From Sneathiella sedimenti (lineage in GTDB: Bacteria; Pseudomonadota; Alphaproteobacteria; Sneathiellales; Sneathiellaceae), in assembly GCF_017313765.1 (NCBI RefSeq), contig NZ_JAFLNC010000001.1, positions 496,001-560,000 on the forward strand: DNA of 64,000 nucleotides, in the 5' to 3' direction. The translations under genes and the position numbers were made by a program. Under the pieces are notes generated by a model. It ran no database searches. It was given only the letters and a program-made list of their open reading frames with translations, and was not told the origin of the DNA. This document shows positions 51,832 through 61,026 of the stretch, one piece after another. Positions within the stretch are counted from its first letter, which is position 1. Each line of letters starts with the position of its first letter.

Positions 51832-53199
51832 ATGACAAAGCTCTGGCATGAAATGACAGCCTTGGAACTAGGGCATCTTATAGGCGAAGGTTCAATTGAT
51901 CCAACTGAACTTGCGCAATATTTCCTTGATCGCATTAAAAAGCACGATCCGGAGCGGAGAATTTATGTCCGATTATCCGAAGAAAGAGCGTTGAGCGAAG
52001 CGAAAGCCGCCGCGGTCCGTGCAAAAAACGGAACACGCCTCAGCCCTCTGGATGGTGTTCCAATTTCCTGGAAAGACCTGTTTGATACAGCCGGCATCGC
52101 AACCGAAGCCGGCACACGGCTTTTTGAGGGACGCATCCCGGCAAAAGACGCCGAATGCCTGACCCGGGCTAGCCGCGCAGGACTTGTCTGTCTTGGCAAG
52201 ACCAACATGCCGGACATTGCCTTTTCAGGCATCGGTGTTAATCCCTGGACCGGGACGGGCCCCAATCCTTTTGACCGTGAAATTGAACGCGTGCCGGGTG
52301 GATCGTCAGCGGGTGCGGCGCTGTCCATTGCCGAAGGACTCGCCCCGGCAGCTATTGGATCTGACACCGCCGGATCTGTTCGTATTCCAGCCGCCTGGTG
52401 TGGTGTCACCGGCCTGAAAACGACGTACGGGCAAATTTCACTGGAGGGTGCCGTCCCGCTTTCCTATACACAGGATACGATCGGACCGCTTACCCGCGAT
52501 ATTGCCGATGCAAATATCCTTTACAGCATTCTTTCCGGCCGACCCGTGGCGGATTTGTCCGGTGCTTCATTGAAGGGTGTGCGCATTTTAAGGGCGACAA
52601 GCCAGTTCGACGCACTTTCCGACCCCGCCATTATAGAACAGGTGAAGAAAGGCCTCTCCCTGTTGGAGGCCGCAGGCGCCGTTGTGACAGAGGGACCAGT
52701 AAAGGCATTTGATGATGTTATCGCACTCTCGGCAAAGCATGGTAGCCCGGCCGCGATAGAGGCATGCATGATGTACGGCGATCAAATCCGCGCCAATCGC
52801 GGCTGCATGTATGAACCGATCGAGGAGAGAATCCTGGCCGCCGACAAGTTTACAGCAGTCGATGCCGCGGCCCTGTACCGCGGCATGGAAGCATTGATCT
52901 CTGACTATCTGGATCAAACCGCGGGCTATGACCTTGTTGTCGGCCCGACACAGCCAGAGCACCCGCCGGCGATTGCTCCGCTTCTTCAAAGCGTCGAGGC
53001 GTATTTAAAGGCAACGATGATGTCGATCAGCCTCACACGGCTGGCGAATTTGCTTAGGTTATGCGCGACAACATTGCCTTGCGGACGGGAAAGCGGTTTT
53101 CCGGTCGGGCTTATGTTGATGTCGCCAGGCGACACTGAAGGAAAGCTACTCCGACTGTCTGCCGCGGCAGAAACCGCCCTCAAGCCAATAAATGCCTAA
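51832..53199 (+). CDS. Amidase (amidase signature family)
   Basis: A 455-residue amidase of the signature family, hydrolysing C-N bonds of amides. The catalytic triad is visible: Lys81 (in PISWKDLFD), cis-Ser158 (in VPGGSSAGAAL) and Ser182 (in GSDTAGSVRIPA), the signature block being about 150-190. No GatB/GatC partner is adjacent and it lacks AtzF-like fusions, so substrates such as amides, amino-acid amides or nylon oligomers are all possible. The gene abuts the nitrogen-control region upstream of glnK, and its stop overlaps the first NtrC-like box. Confidence 0.88.
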   Translation: MTKLWHEMTALELGHLIGEGSIDPTELAQYFLDRIKKHDPERRIYVRLSEERALSEAKAAAVRAKNGTRLSPLDGVPISWKDLFDTAGIATEAGTRLFEGRIPAKDAECLTRASRAGLVCLGKTNMPDIAFSGIGVNPWTGTGPNPFDREIERVPGGSSAGAALSIAEGLAPAAIGSDTAGSVRIPAAWCGVTGLKTTYGQISLEGAVPLSYTQDTIGPLTRDIADANILYSILSGRPVADLSGASLKGVRILRATSQFDALSDPAIIEQVKKGLSLLEAAGAVVTEGPVKAFDDVIALSAKHGSPAAIEACMMYGDQIRANRGCMYEPIEERILAADKFTAVDAAALYRGMEALISDYLDQTAGYDLVVGPTQPEHPPAIAPLLQSVEAYLKATMMSISLTRLANLLRLCATTLPCGRESGFPVGLMLMSPGDTEGKLLRLSAAAETALKPINA

Positions 53200-53240
53200 A
53201 TTTTAGACTATTTTCCCGTTTTGATTAATTATTAGGCAAA
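53191..53240. promoter_or_regulatory. Paired NtrC-like enhancer boxes upstream of glnK
   Basis: AATGCCTAAATTTTAGAC (53191-53208) and, on the minus strand, TTTGCCTAATAATTAATC (53223-53240). The centres lie 32 bp apart (three helical turns) and 126 and 94 bp upstream of the sigma-54 -24 GG. The same element is found at urtA (127 bp) and the second amtB (95 and 69 bp). The left box overlaps the amidase stop codon. Confidence 0.6.
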
Positions 53241-53322
53241 ATCGGCGCGTATTTACGCCCATACTTTTGGCAACATCTCTCTAATCCATTGATTATATTA
53301 TAATTTTCAAAAAGAACCTCAG

Positions 53323-53340
53323 TTGGCACGGGTCTTGAAA
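53323..53340 (+). promoter_or_regulatory. Sigma-54 promoter of glnK-amtB
   Basis: TTGGCACGGGTCTTGAAA: -24 element TGGCACG, four bases, and -12 TTGA (consensus TTGC). The GG to -12 spacing is correct for RpoN. It lies 63 bases upstream of the glnK start and gives a short leader. glnK-amtB operons in proteobacteria are classic RpoN/NtrC targets. Confidence 0.88.
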
Positions 53341-53382
53341 AATAGAGACCGAAACCGGAGTTTTTCACCCCGGTCAAAATGA

Positions 53383-53742
<360 letters not shown>

Positions 53743-53752
53743 GAGATTTATG

Positions 53753-55078
53753 ATGCGTAATTTGAAATATATAAAAACAGCCGCCGCATCCCTTGCGGCA
53801 TTCGCACTTGCAGGCGCGGCTCCGGCTTTCGCGGCCGTCGACAGCGAAACAGCCTATGTCCTTAACACATTTTCCTTCCTTGTAAACGGCGCCCTCGTCA
53901 TGTGGATGGCTGCGGGTTTTGCCATGCTGGAAAGCGGACTTGTCCGCTCCAAGAATACAGCTACTATATGTCTTAAAAATATCGCCCTATACTCGGTCGC
54001 GGGCCTGACATTCTACCTGGTCGGCTACAATCTTATGTATATGGATGTGACCGGCTTTATCGGCAGCTTCAGCCCGTTCTGGGGTCCTGACGATGCGGAA
54101 GCGTTGGCTGGAACATTCGCAGATGGCGGATACTCTGCATCATCAGACTGGTTCTTCCAGATGGTCTTCGTGGCAACGGCAGCGTCTATTGTGTCGGGGA
54201 CGCTGGCCGAGCGGATCAAACTCTGGTCGTTTCTGGCGTTTGTTGTCCTGCTGACAGCGATTATTTACCCAATTCAGGGATCCTGGGTATGGGGCGGCGG
54301 CTGGCTCGCAGAACTGGGCTTCTCCGACTATGCCGGCTCCACCTTGGTGCATTCTGTTGGGGGTTGGGCTGCCCTGACCGGCGCAATCATTCTCGGCGCC
54401 CGAAAAGGCAAATATACGGCGGATGGAAAAGTAAACCCGATTCCAGGCGCAAACTTGCCTTTGGCAACCCTTGGTACCTTTATTCTGTGGCTCGGTTGGT
54501 TCGGATTTAACGGTGGTTCTGTCCTTGCCCTCGGATCGGCAGCAAGTGCTATCGAAATGGCAAATGTCTTCGCCAACACCAATATGGCCGCGGCTGGTGG
54601 CGTTCTTGCGGCAATGATCGTAACCCAGATCATCTACAAGAAGGTTGATCTGACATTAGCCCTTAACGGTGCAATCGGTGGTCTCGTTTCCATTACCGCA
54701 GAGCCCGCCGACCCAACAATCGGAATGGCTATCATCATCGGTGCAATCGGCGGTGCAATCGTGGTCTTCGCTGTACCTCTGCTCGACAAGCTCAAGATCG
54801 ATGACGTCGTCGGCGCGATCCCTGCCCATCTCTTCTGTGGTATCTGGGGTACGCTTGCGGTCGCCATCTCCGATCCGGACGCGACATTCGTTACACAGCT
54901 CACCGGCATCGTTGCGATCGGCGCTTTCGTCCTTGTCCTCAGCAGCATTTTCTGGCTGATCCTGAAGTACACGATGGGCATCCGAGCCAGCGAAGAGGAT
55001 GAAGTCGGTGGACTCGACAAGGCAGAACTCGGCCTTGAAGCCTATCCTGAATTCGGCCAGGGATCACAGTCCTTCTAA
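53753..55078 (+). CDS. amtB: Ammonium transporter AmtB (paired with glnK)
   Basis: An ammonium channel of 441 residues. A cleaved signal peptide covers about 1-28 (ALAGAAPAFAAVD), then eleven membrane helices. The twin pore histidines lie in TLVHSVGGW and AHLFCGIWG, and phenylalanine gate and D160-like aspartate regions (FSDYAGSTLVH) are intact. The C-terminal tail (ASEEDEVGGLDKAELGLEAYPEF) is the GlnK-docking segment. ATG 53753 is seven bases after AGGAG; ATG 53750 is also possible. It is followed by a hairpin (55087-55107). Confidence 0.96.
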   Translation: MRNLKYIKTAAASLAAFALAGAAPAFAAVDSETAYVLNTFSFLVNGALVMWMAAGFAMLESGLVRSKNTATICLKNIALYSVAGLTFYLVGYNLMYMDVTGFIGSFSPFWGPDDAEALAGTFADGGYSASSDWFFQMVFVATAASIVSGTLAERIKLWSFLAFVVLLTAIIYPIQGSWVWGGGWLAELGFSDYAGSTLVHSVGGWAALTGAIILGARKGKYTADGKVNPIPGANLPLATLGTFILWLGWFGFNGGSVLALGSAASAIEMANVFANTNMAAAGGVLAAMIVTQIIYKKVDLTLALNGAIGGLVSITAEPADPTIGMAIIIGAIGGAIVVFAVPLLDKLKIDDVVGAIPAHLFCGIWGTLAVAISDPDATFVTQLTGIVAIGAFVLVLSSIFWLILKYTMGIRASEEDEVGGLDKAELGLEAYPEFGQGSQSF

Positions 55079-55086
55079 TAACACTA

Positions 55087-55107
55087 TGGGGCGGCGCTGC
55101 CGCCCCA
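55087..55107 (+). terminator. GC-rich hairpin after amtB
   Basis: TGGGGCGGC (55087-55095) and GCCGCCCCA (55099-55107) form a perfect nine-base-pair stem with a three-base loop, nine bases after the amtB stop. No U-run follows directly. The dyad 55117-55129 / 55150-55162 immediately downstream could also contribute to termination. Confidence 0.65.
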
Positions 55108-55117
55108 CGGTTAAGCA

Positions 55118-55161
55118 ATTGCCCAATTTTTGGCCTTCGTTTTGGCTAGAAATTGGGCAAT
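55118..55161. promoter_or_regulatory. Inverted pair of NtrC-like boxes upstream of the second amtB
   Basis: ATTGCCCAATTTTTGGCC (55118-55135) and, on the minus strand, ATTGCCCAATTTCTAGCC (55144-55161), 26 bp centre to centre. Together their outer arms form a perfect 13-bp inverted repeat (55117-55129 with 55150-55162). The centres lie 95 and 69 bp upstream of the -24 GG of the sigma-54 promoter. They share the GCCYAA half-site with the urtA and glnK boxes. Confidence 0.6.
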
Positions 55162-55218
55162 TTTCGTTGGTTAAGCCCTAGAATACACGATAACGGGCTA
55201 AAAATGGACATAAACGAC

Positions 55219-55236
55219 TTGGCACACTCCTTGATA
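55219..55236 (+). promoter_or_regulatory. Sigma-54 promoter of the second amtB
   Basis: TTGGCACACTCCTTGATA: -24 TGGCAC, five bases, -12 TTGA. It lies 57 bases upstream of the ATG at 55294 and has the same sequence form as the glnK promoter. This second ammonium transporter therefore looks to be RpoN-dependent in its own right and not read from glnK-amtB. Confidence 0.88.
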
Positions 55237-55293
55237 CACAATCCCTAATCCGCGCCCCAACGCGGCCACAAGAAGATGAGGGAGCTAAGTTAA

Positions 55294-56523
55294 ATGTCTG
55301 AGGGAATTACGGGCACGGACGTCCTGTTCGTGCTGCTAGGTGCCATTCTTGTTTTTACCATGCACGCCGGTTTCGCCTTTCTTGAAGTCGGCACGGTCCG
55401 CCGGAAAAATCAGGTCAACGCGCTGGTCAAAATCATTGCCGACTTCGGCATTTCAACAATCAGCTATTTCTTTGTCGGCTATGCCGTCGCCTATGGTGTC
55501 GATTTCCTGGTGAGTGCTGCTGTCCTCTCAGGCGAGGCAGACGCGGAAGGATATGCCTTTTCGAGTAATGGGTACGATCTGGTCAAATTCTTCTTCCTGC
55601 TGACTTTTGCTGCCGCCATTCCCGCTATCATTTCCGGCGGCATCGCTGAACGCGCAAAGTTCTGGCCCCAGCTAATAGCGACCGCAATTCTGACCGCCCT
55701 TGTCTACCCTTTCTTTGAGGGTCTGATCTGGAACGGCAATTTGGGCCTACAGACCTATATCGAAGAAATATTCGGAGTCGGTTTTCATGACTTTGCCGGC
55801 TCAATCGTCGTTCATGCTGTTGGCGGATGGATCGCCCTTGGCGCCATCCTCCATCTCGGAGCGCGGGAGGGTCGCTATACAAAAGACGGTCGCGTAAACG
55901 GTATTCCGCCCTCAAACATTCCGTTTCTTGCCCTCGGTTCCTGGATACTTTGCATCGGCTGGTTCGGCTTTAACGTCATGAGTGCACAAACAATCGGCGG
56001 AATTTCCGGCCTCGTCGCCATGAATTCACTGATGGCCATGGTCGGCGGCATCATTGCCGCGCTTTTTGTCGGAAAGAACGATCCCGGTTTTGTGCATAAC
56101 GGCGCGCTTGCCGGCCTTGTCGCGGTATGCGCCGGTTCGGATATCATGCATCCCATCGGGGCCTTGCTAACTGGTGGTGTCGCCGGCGCCCTCTTCGTTG
56201 TCGCCTTCACCTACTGTCAGAACATACTGAAAATCGATGACGTCCTCGGCGTCTGGCCGTTACATGGGCTTTGTGGATTATGGGGCGGTATCGCGGCAGG
56301 TATATTCGGGCTTGAATCCCTGGGCGGCCTCGGCGGTGTCAGCTTTATGGCCCAGTTGACTGTCAGCCTTCTTGGGTGTGTTTATGCGTTGATCGCCGGA
56401 TTCCTCGTCTACGGCCTGCTAAAAATGGTTAGTGGCATCCGCCTTTCGGAAGAGGATGAGTTTATCGGGGCGGATCTCAGCATCCATAAAATCGGGGCGT
56501 ACCCGGAACAGGATCTGCGCTAA
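55294..56523 (+). CDS. Second ammonium transporter (Amt family, no PII partner)
   Basis: A 409-residue ammonium channel with about eleven helices but no signal peptide (N-terminus MSEGITGTDVLFVLLGAIL). The pore histidines lie in IVVHAVGGW and PLHGLCGLWG. Sequence differs widely from the glnK-linked AmtB, so it is a separate Amt subgroup and not a recent copy. It has its own sigma-54 promoter and no glnK downstream. The C-terminal RLSEEDEFIGADLSIHKIGAYPE keeps the conserved PII-docking tail, so GlnK may still control it. Confidence 0.94.
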   Translation: MSEGITGTDVLFVLLGAILVFTMHAGFAFLEVGTVRRKNQVNALVKIIADFGISTISYFFVGYAVAYGVDFLVSAAVLSGEADAEGYAFSSNGYDLVKFFFLLTFAAAIPAIISGGIAERAKFWPQLIATAILTALVYPFFEGLIWNGNLGLQTYIEEIFGVGFHDFAGSIVVHAVGGWIALGAILHLGAREGRYTKDGRVNGIPPSNIPFLALGSWILCIGWFGFNVMSAQTIGGISGLVAMNSLMAMVGGIIAALFVGKNDPGFVHNGALAGLVAVCAGSDIMHPIGALLTGGVAGALFVVAFTYCQNILKIDDVLGVWPLHGLCGLWGGIAAGIFGLESLGGLGGVSFMAQLTVSLLGCVYALIAGFLVYGLLKMVSGIRLSEEDEFIGADLSIHKIGAYPEQDLR

Positions 56524-56534
56524 CGCAACTCATG

Positions 56535-56549
56535 ACGCCTGAAAGGCGT
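56535..56549 (+). repeat. Small hairpin after the second amtB
   Basis: ACGCCT (56535-56540) and AGGCGT (56544-56549) around a GAA loop, 11 bases after the stop. A further AACGCCTTTCG at about 56578-56588 can pair with it in an alternative fold. There is no U-run, so it is a weak terminator candidate. Confidence 0.35.
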
Positions 56550-56670
56550 GGTATAAAAGCAAGACGTGTCGAATTATAACGCCTTTCGGTGTGATGCCGC
56601 TTGTGTCCCAAGTTTGATTTAACTAAATTCAGAGCCCGTTTATTCCCTTCGACATCGGTACTCTGGGTAT

Positions 56671-57864
56671 ATGATTAACTCCGAACTGTCCCATTTGCGT
56701 GGCTCCCCATTTGATGCGCTTCGATCGCTACTAGATCCGCTGACCCCGGCCCAAAATTTTGATCCCGCCATCCTGACGATTGGCGAGCCACAACACACAC
56801 CTCCTCAGCTGATGATTGATGCACTGCGAGCCAATGAGCATCTTTATGGGAAGTATCCGCCGGTGGGCGGAACAGCCGAACTAAGAGGCGCAATTGCCGG
56901 TTGGCTCACCCGCCGCTACGGGCTGCCAGATGGAATGATAGCAGCCGACCAGCATATCGCCCCGGTAAACGGCACAAAAGAAGCGCTTTATATGATCGCA
57001 TCCGTGATTACGGAACGGGCGGGCCACAATCAGCCAAAACCGGTCATTCTGCTGCCGACCCCCTATTATCATGTCTATCATGCCGCCGCCGTCATGGCCG
57101 GGGCGGAGCCTGTATTTCTACCCGCTGGCCCGGAAACCCATTTCTTTCCGGACCTCGACGCGTTATCGCCGGAAGTTCTCGACCGCGCGTCCGCATTTTA
57201 CTTGTGCAACCCTTCCAACCCGCAGGGAACAGTGGCAAGCGCTGACTATCTCAGGGCGGCCCTTACTCTGGCCCGCAAGCATGGCTTCATGCTGGTCGTC
57301 GATGAATGTTATTCTGAAATATACGATCGAACTCCGCCTACCGGTATCCTGGAGATTTGCGCGGAACAAGGTGGTTCTCTTGATCATGTCATCGCGTTTC
57401 ATTCTCTCTCAAAACGTTCCAGTGCAGCAGGCCTGAGATCGGGTTTTTGCGTCGGTGAGACAGAACTCATTCAAACCTTCCTCAATTTAAGGAATTTTGC
57501 CGGCGCCGCGTCGCCCCTGCCTGTGTGCGCGGCGGCAACAGCGCTTTGGAATGACGACACTCATGTGGAGGAGAATCGCGCTCTTTATCGCGAAAAATTC
57601 GATATGGCAGAAGAGATTTTCGGATCGCGGTTCGGGTTTTACCGCCCGGAAGGAGGGTTTTTTCTCTGGCTCGATGTCGGGGACGGCGTCGAGGCCGCAA
57701 AACAGCTCTGGACAAAGGCTGCGATCCGCGTCCTTCCCGGCAGGTTTTTGAGTGTAGCAGGCCCCGATGGAGTCAATCCCGGCGATCCGTATATCCGAAT
57801 TGCCCTGGTCTCACCGCCAGAGAACAGTAAAGAGGCTTTAACTAGACTCGCCAATAGCTTATAG
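56671..57864 (+). CDS. PLP-dependent aminotransferase (class I/II, DapC-like)
   Basis: A 397-residue fold-type I aminotransferase. PLP-binding features: LCNPSNPQGTVA (about 181-192), VDECYSEIYDR (about 213-223), and the Schiff-base lysine in HSLSKRSSAAGLRSGF (about 243-258). The C-terminal substrate-binding PYIRIALVSP includes the conserved Arg. It resembles N-succinyldiaminopimelate aminotransferase (DapC), which would place it in lysine/meso-DAP synthesis, but substrate assignment in this group is unreliable. It lies nine bases before ftsK. Confidence 0.82.
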   Translation: MINSELSHLRGSPFDALRSLLDPLTPAQNFDPAILTIGEPQHTPPQLMIDALRANEHLYGKYPPVGGTAELRGAIAGWLTRRYGLPDGMIAADQHIAPVNGTKEALYMIASVITERAGHNQPKPVILLPTPYYHVYHAAAVMAGAEPVFLPAGPETHFFPDLDALSPEVLDRASAFYLCNPSNPQGTVASADYLRAALTLARKHGFMLVVDECYSEIYDRTPPTGILEICAEQGGSLDHVIAFHSLSKRSSAAGLRSGFCVGETELIQTFLNLRNFAGAASPLPVCAAATALWNDDTHVEENRALYREKFDMAEEIFGSRFGFYRPEGGFFLWLDVGDGVEAAKQLWTKAAIRVLPGRFLSVAGPDGVNPGDPYIRIALVSPPENSKEALTRLANSL

Positions 57865-57873
57865 AATACCCGT

Positions 57874-60255
57874 ATGATGTTTAAATCAAAAGGCTCAAAA
57901 TCGATTTCCCTTTTGCCGAGTGGAAGCGTAGATTTTCTTCACCGGCGGCTAGTTGAACTGGGCGGGCTGGCGCTGTTGTTGCTGGCATTAATCTGTGTTC
58001 TGTCCCTCGTTTCCTATTCGCCGGATGATCCGAATTTTAATCATGCCACCGCGAGTCCTCCGAGCAATTTTCTGGGGCTGGGCGGCGCGCATCTCTCGGA
58101 CCTGCTCCTACAGACAATAGGTTTCGGATCCATTGCCTTGATCCTTGGACTGGTTGCCTGGTCGTGGCGGGTAATGTCACATCGGGGATTGCGTTGGGGC
58201 TGGGTGCATCTTGCGATGCTTCCCTTTGGGGTCTCCTTTACCTCGGCAACATTGGCGGCATTGCCTGTTGCGGACTCCTGGCCACTGAATGCCGGCTATG
58301 GCGGCATTGTCGGCAAGGTGATATTCAACTCGATTATCGTCGGAGGACAGCAGATTGGCCTGGATATTCCAGCAGTAATACTTGGCCCTGTATTGGCGGT
58401 CATCGCGCTTGCTCTGCTACTTGTGTCCTTTGGCGTTTCTGCGCAGGAATGGCGGGTTGTTGGGCTGTCGTTTAAGGCCGTTGTGCAAACGCTGTTGCTC
58501 GCCCCGGGATATTTACGTGACTTCCGTTTCCGTCGTAACTCCGACGAAGAGGAGGACGACGACCCTGTTGATGTGGAAAAGCCCGTCAAGAAGAAGAAAA
58601 AGTTGCGGATCAAAAAGGAGAAGGCCCCGGTCATCCGCAAGGCTGTCGAGCCACAAATTGAACAGCGTAAGGCCGGAGCCGCCGTTGGCAAACGAGTTGC
58701 GGCGGAAAAACAGCCTGCGCTTGATCTGGGACCGGCTGGTGAATACCAACTACCACCGCTTGACCTTCTCTCGCTTCCCGATACTAAACTTGTATCCAAA
58801 CCGGTCAGCGAGGAGGCCCTGTCCAAGAATGCGCGCCTGCTTGAATCTGTGCTCGACGACTATGGTATCAAGGGAGACATCAGCCGCGTCCGCCCTGGAC
58901 CGGTTGTCACCCTCTATGAGCTGGAACCCGCGCCAGGCCTGAAGAGCTCCCGCGTGATAGGTCTTGCTGATGATATCGCCCGGTCGATGAGCGCAATATC
59001 AACCCGTATCGCCGTTATTCCCGGCCGTAACGCCATCGGGATTGAGCTCCCAAATCAGCGGCGGGAAACCGTGTTCCTGCGCGAACTCCTCTCTGCCGCC
59101 GCTTATGAGAGCACGAATTCAAAACTCACCCTTGCGCTCGGTAAGGATATCGGCGGCGATCTGGTCGTTGCTGACCTCGCGCGGATGCCGCATTTGCTGA
59201 TCGCCGGTACAACGGGATCCGGTAAATCCGTCGCGGTTAATACCATGATCCTGTCGCTACTCTATCGGCTCTCACCGGATGAATGTCGCTTCATCATGAT
59301 CGATCCGAAAATGCTGGAGCTCTCCGTTTATGACGGCATCCCCCATTTGCTGGCTCCTGTGGTTACTGAGCCCGGCAAAGCCGTTGTTGCGCTTAAGTGG
59401 GCGGTCAAGGAGATGGAAAATCGTTACCGCAAAATGGCCGAGCTCGGTGTGCGTAACGTCGATGGCTACAACCAGCGTATTCGGGAAGCACAGAAAAAAG
59501 GCGAGGTCCTAAAACGTACCGTCCAGACTGGCTTTGACGCCGCCACCGGCGAACCCGTTTTCGAAGAGCGCGACCTCGATACGGAGCCGTTGCCGATGAT
59601 CGTAATTATCGTCGATGAGATGGCGGACCTGATGATGGTCGCGGGCAAGGATATCGAGGTGGCGGTACAACGCCTCGCCCAGATGGCCCGTGCCGCGGGG
59701 CTGCATGTGATTATGGCAACCCAGCGTCCGTCTGTTGATGTCATTACCGGTACCATCAAGGCCAACTTTCCGACCCGCATCAGCTTCCAGGTGACATCCA
59801 AAATCGACAGCCGAACTGTGCTTGGCGAACAGGGAGCGGAACAGCTTCTTGGGCAGGGCGACATGCTCTATATGCCGGGCGCTGGCCGCGTGCAACGTGT
59901 TCATGGCCCGTTTGTATCGGATGAAGAAGTCGAGCAGGTCGTCAACTTCCTGAAAGCACAAGGCGAGCCGGACTACAAACAGGAAGTCACCGAGGAAGAT
60001 CAGGGCGATTTCGACGGCATTGGCAGCGGCGGTGCCGGTGGTAGTTCCGGTGATGAGCTGTATGACCGCGCTGTCGAGCTGGTCTGCCGGGAACGCAAGG
60101 CATCCACCAGCTTCGTGCAACGGCACCTGCAAATCGGATATAACCGCGCCGCCCGCATTATTGACCAGATGGAAAAAGAGGGCGTGATCGGAGCGGCAAA
60201 TCATGTCGGCAAGCGGGAAGTACTGGCTCGTGACATTGATGACCGGGAACGGTAA
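57874..60255 (+). CDS. ftsK: DNA translocase FtsK
   Basis: Divisome-anchored motor that pumps chromosome ends through the closing septum and activates XerCD at dif. The 793-residue protein has four to five N-terminal membrane helices (about 25-215), a charged linker (about 215-320), the RecA-like motor with Walker A GTTGSGKS (445-452) and Walker B IVIIVDEMADLMM (near 575), and the winged-helix gamma domain at the end (CRERKASTSFVQRHLQIGYNRAARIID, about 745-771) that reads KOPS. The length is typical of Alphaproteobacteria, which have a short linker. Confidence 0.97.
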   Translation: MMFKSKGSKSISLLPSGSVDFLHRRLVELGGLALLLLALICVLSLVSYSPDDPNFNHATASPPSNFLGLGGAHLSDLLLQTIGFGSIALILGLVAWSWRVMSHRGLRWGWVHLAMLPFGVSFTSATLAALPVADSWPLNAGYGGIVGKVIFNSIIVGGQQIGLDIPAVILGPVLAVIALALLLVSFGVSAQEWRVVGLSFKAVVQTLLLAPGYLRDFRFRRNSDEEEDDDPVDVEKPVKKKKKLRIKKEKAPVIRKAVEPQIEQRKAGAAVGKRVAAEKQPALDLGPAGEYQLPPLDLLSLPDTKLVSKPVSEEALSKNARLLESVLDDYGIKGDISRVRPGPVVTLYELEPAPGLKSSRVIGLADDIARSMSAISTRIAVIPGRNAIGIELPNQRRETVFLRELLSAAAYESTNSKLTLALGKDIGGDLVVADLARMPHLLIAGTTGSGKSVAVNTMILSLLYRLSPDECRFIMIDPKMLELSVYDGIPHLLAPVVTEPGKAVVALKWAVKEMENRYRKMAELGVRNVDGYNQRIREAQKKGEVLKRTVQTGFDAATGEPVFEERDLDTEPLPMIVIIVDEMADLMMVAGKDIEVAVQRLAQMARAAGLHVIMATQRPSVDVITGTIKANFPTRISFQVTSKIDSRTVLGEQGAEQLLGQGDMLYMPGAGRVQRVHGPFVSDEEVEQVVNFLKAQGEPDYKQEVTEEDQGDFDGIGSGGAGGSSGDELYDRAVELVCRERKASTSFVQRHLQIGYNRAARIIDQMEKEGVIGAANHVGKREVLARDIDDRER

Positions 60256-60345
60256 ATAGGCATCAATTTTTTGCATTTGCAGGCGGCTTTCCCATATCAG
60301 GGGGAGCGATCCTCGCTGACAAGATCAAAGCTGAAGTGAGACAAC

Positions 60346-60963
60346 ATGCGATTTATACGAAATACGGCCCAAATCTTTTTTGCGATATTGTTCGTAATGT
60401 CCGCGGCATCCCCTGCCGTTGCTGTAGTTGATGCAGAAGATCGGGCGCAAATCGCGCGTGTGGAAGCCTATCTCGATACCATAAAAACCATGCAGGCGGA
60501 TTTCCTGCAAATTGACTCGGCAGGCGGCATTGCCGAAGGGGCGGTTTATATGCGAAAGCCCGGCCGGATGCGATTTGAATACAAGCCGCCGGCACAAATT
60601 CTTGTCGTTGCGGATGGCCTCTGGCTCGTATTTCACGACAAGGAGTTGAAAGAGACAACTCGCCTTCCGCTTTCCGCTACGCCGGTGAATATCCTGCTGA
60701 AGGAAAATGTCCAATTGAGCGGTGATGTCACGGTTACCAAGGTTCAGCATGATGCCAATACCCTGCGCCTGACCATTGTTGACACGGATAATCCCGATGA
60801 AGGAAATATTGTCCTGATTTTCAGCGACAACCCGCTGCAATTACGTCAGTGGCTGGTGACCGATGCCCAGGGTCAGGTCACGAGTATTAGCCTCGGTAAG
60901 GTCGAAAAGAATATCAAGCTCAATGCGGAACTATTCACCTTCTTCGATAGCGATTACGAATAA
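60346..60963 (+). CDS. lolA: Outer-membrane lipoprotein carrier protein LolA
   Basis: Periplasmic chaperone that carries lipoproteins from LolCDE to the outer membrane. The 205-residue precursor has a signal peptide (about 1-26). The mature beta-barrel shows IKTMQADFLQID, EGAVYMRKPGRMRFEYKPP (about 66-84) and PLQLRQWLVTDAQGQVTSISL (about 163-183), matching the LolA family. It lies 90 bases after ftsK in the order ftsK-lolA seen widely in proteobacteria. Confidence 0.93.
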   Translation: MRFIRNTAQIFFAILFVMSAASPAVAVVDAEDRAQIARVEAYLDTIKTMQADFLQIDSAGGIAEGAVYMRKPGRMRFEYKPPAQILVVADGLWLVFHDKELKETTRLPLSATPVNILLKENVQLSGDVTVTKVQHDANTLRLTIVDTDNPDEGNIVLIFSDNPLQLRQWLVTDAQGQVTSISLGKVEKNIKLNAELFTFFDSDYE

Positions 60964-61026
60964 GCATGAAGCAACACTTAAATTCGTGTTACATATTCCG
61001 CCATGATCATGAATCGAGAGACCAAT

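Noticed and set aside
59509-60276. Minus-strand open frame of about 255 codons in ftsK
   Set aside because: It is antisense to the FtsK motor domain, and its residues are biased like the mirror of that coding strand.
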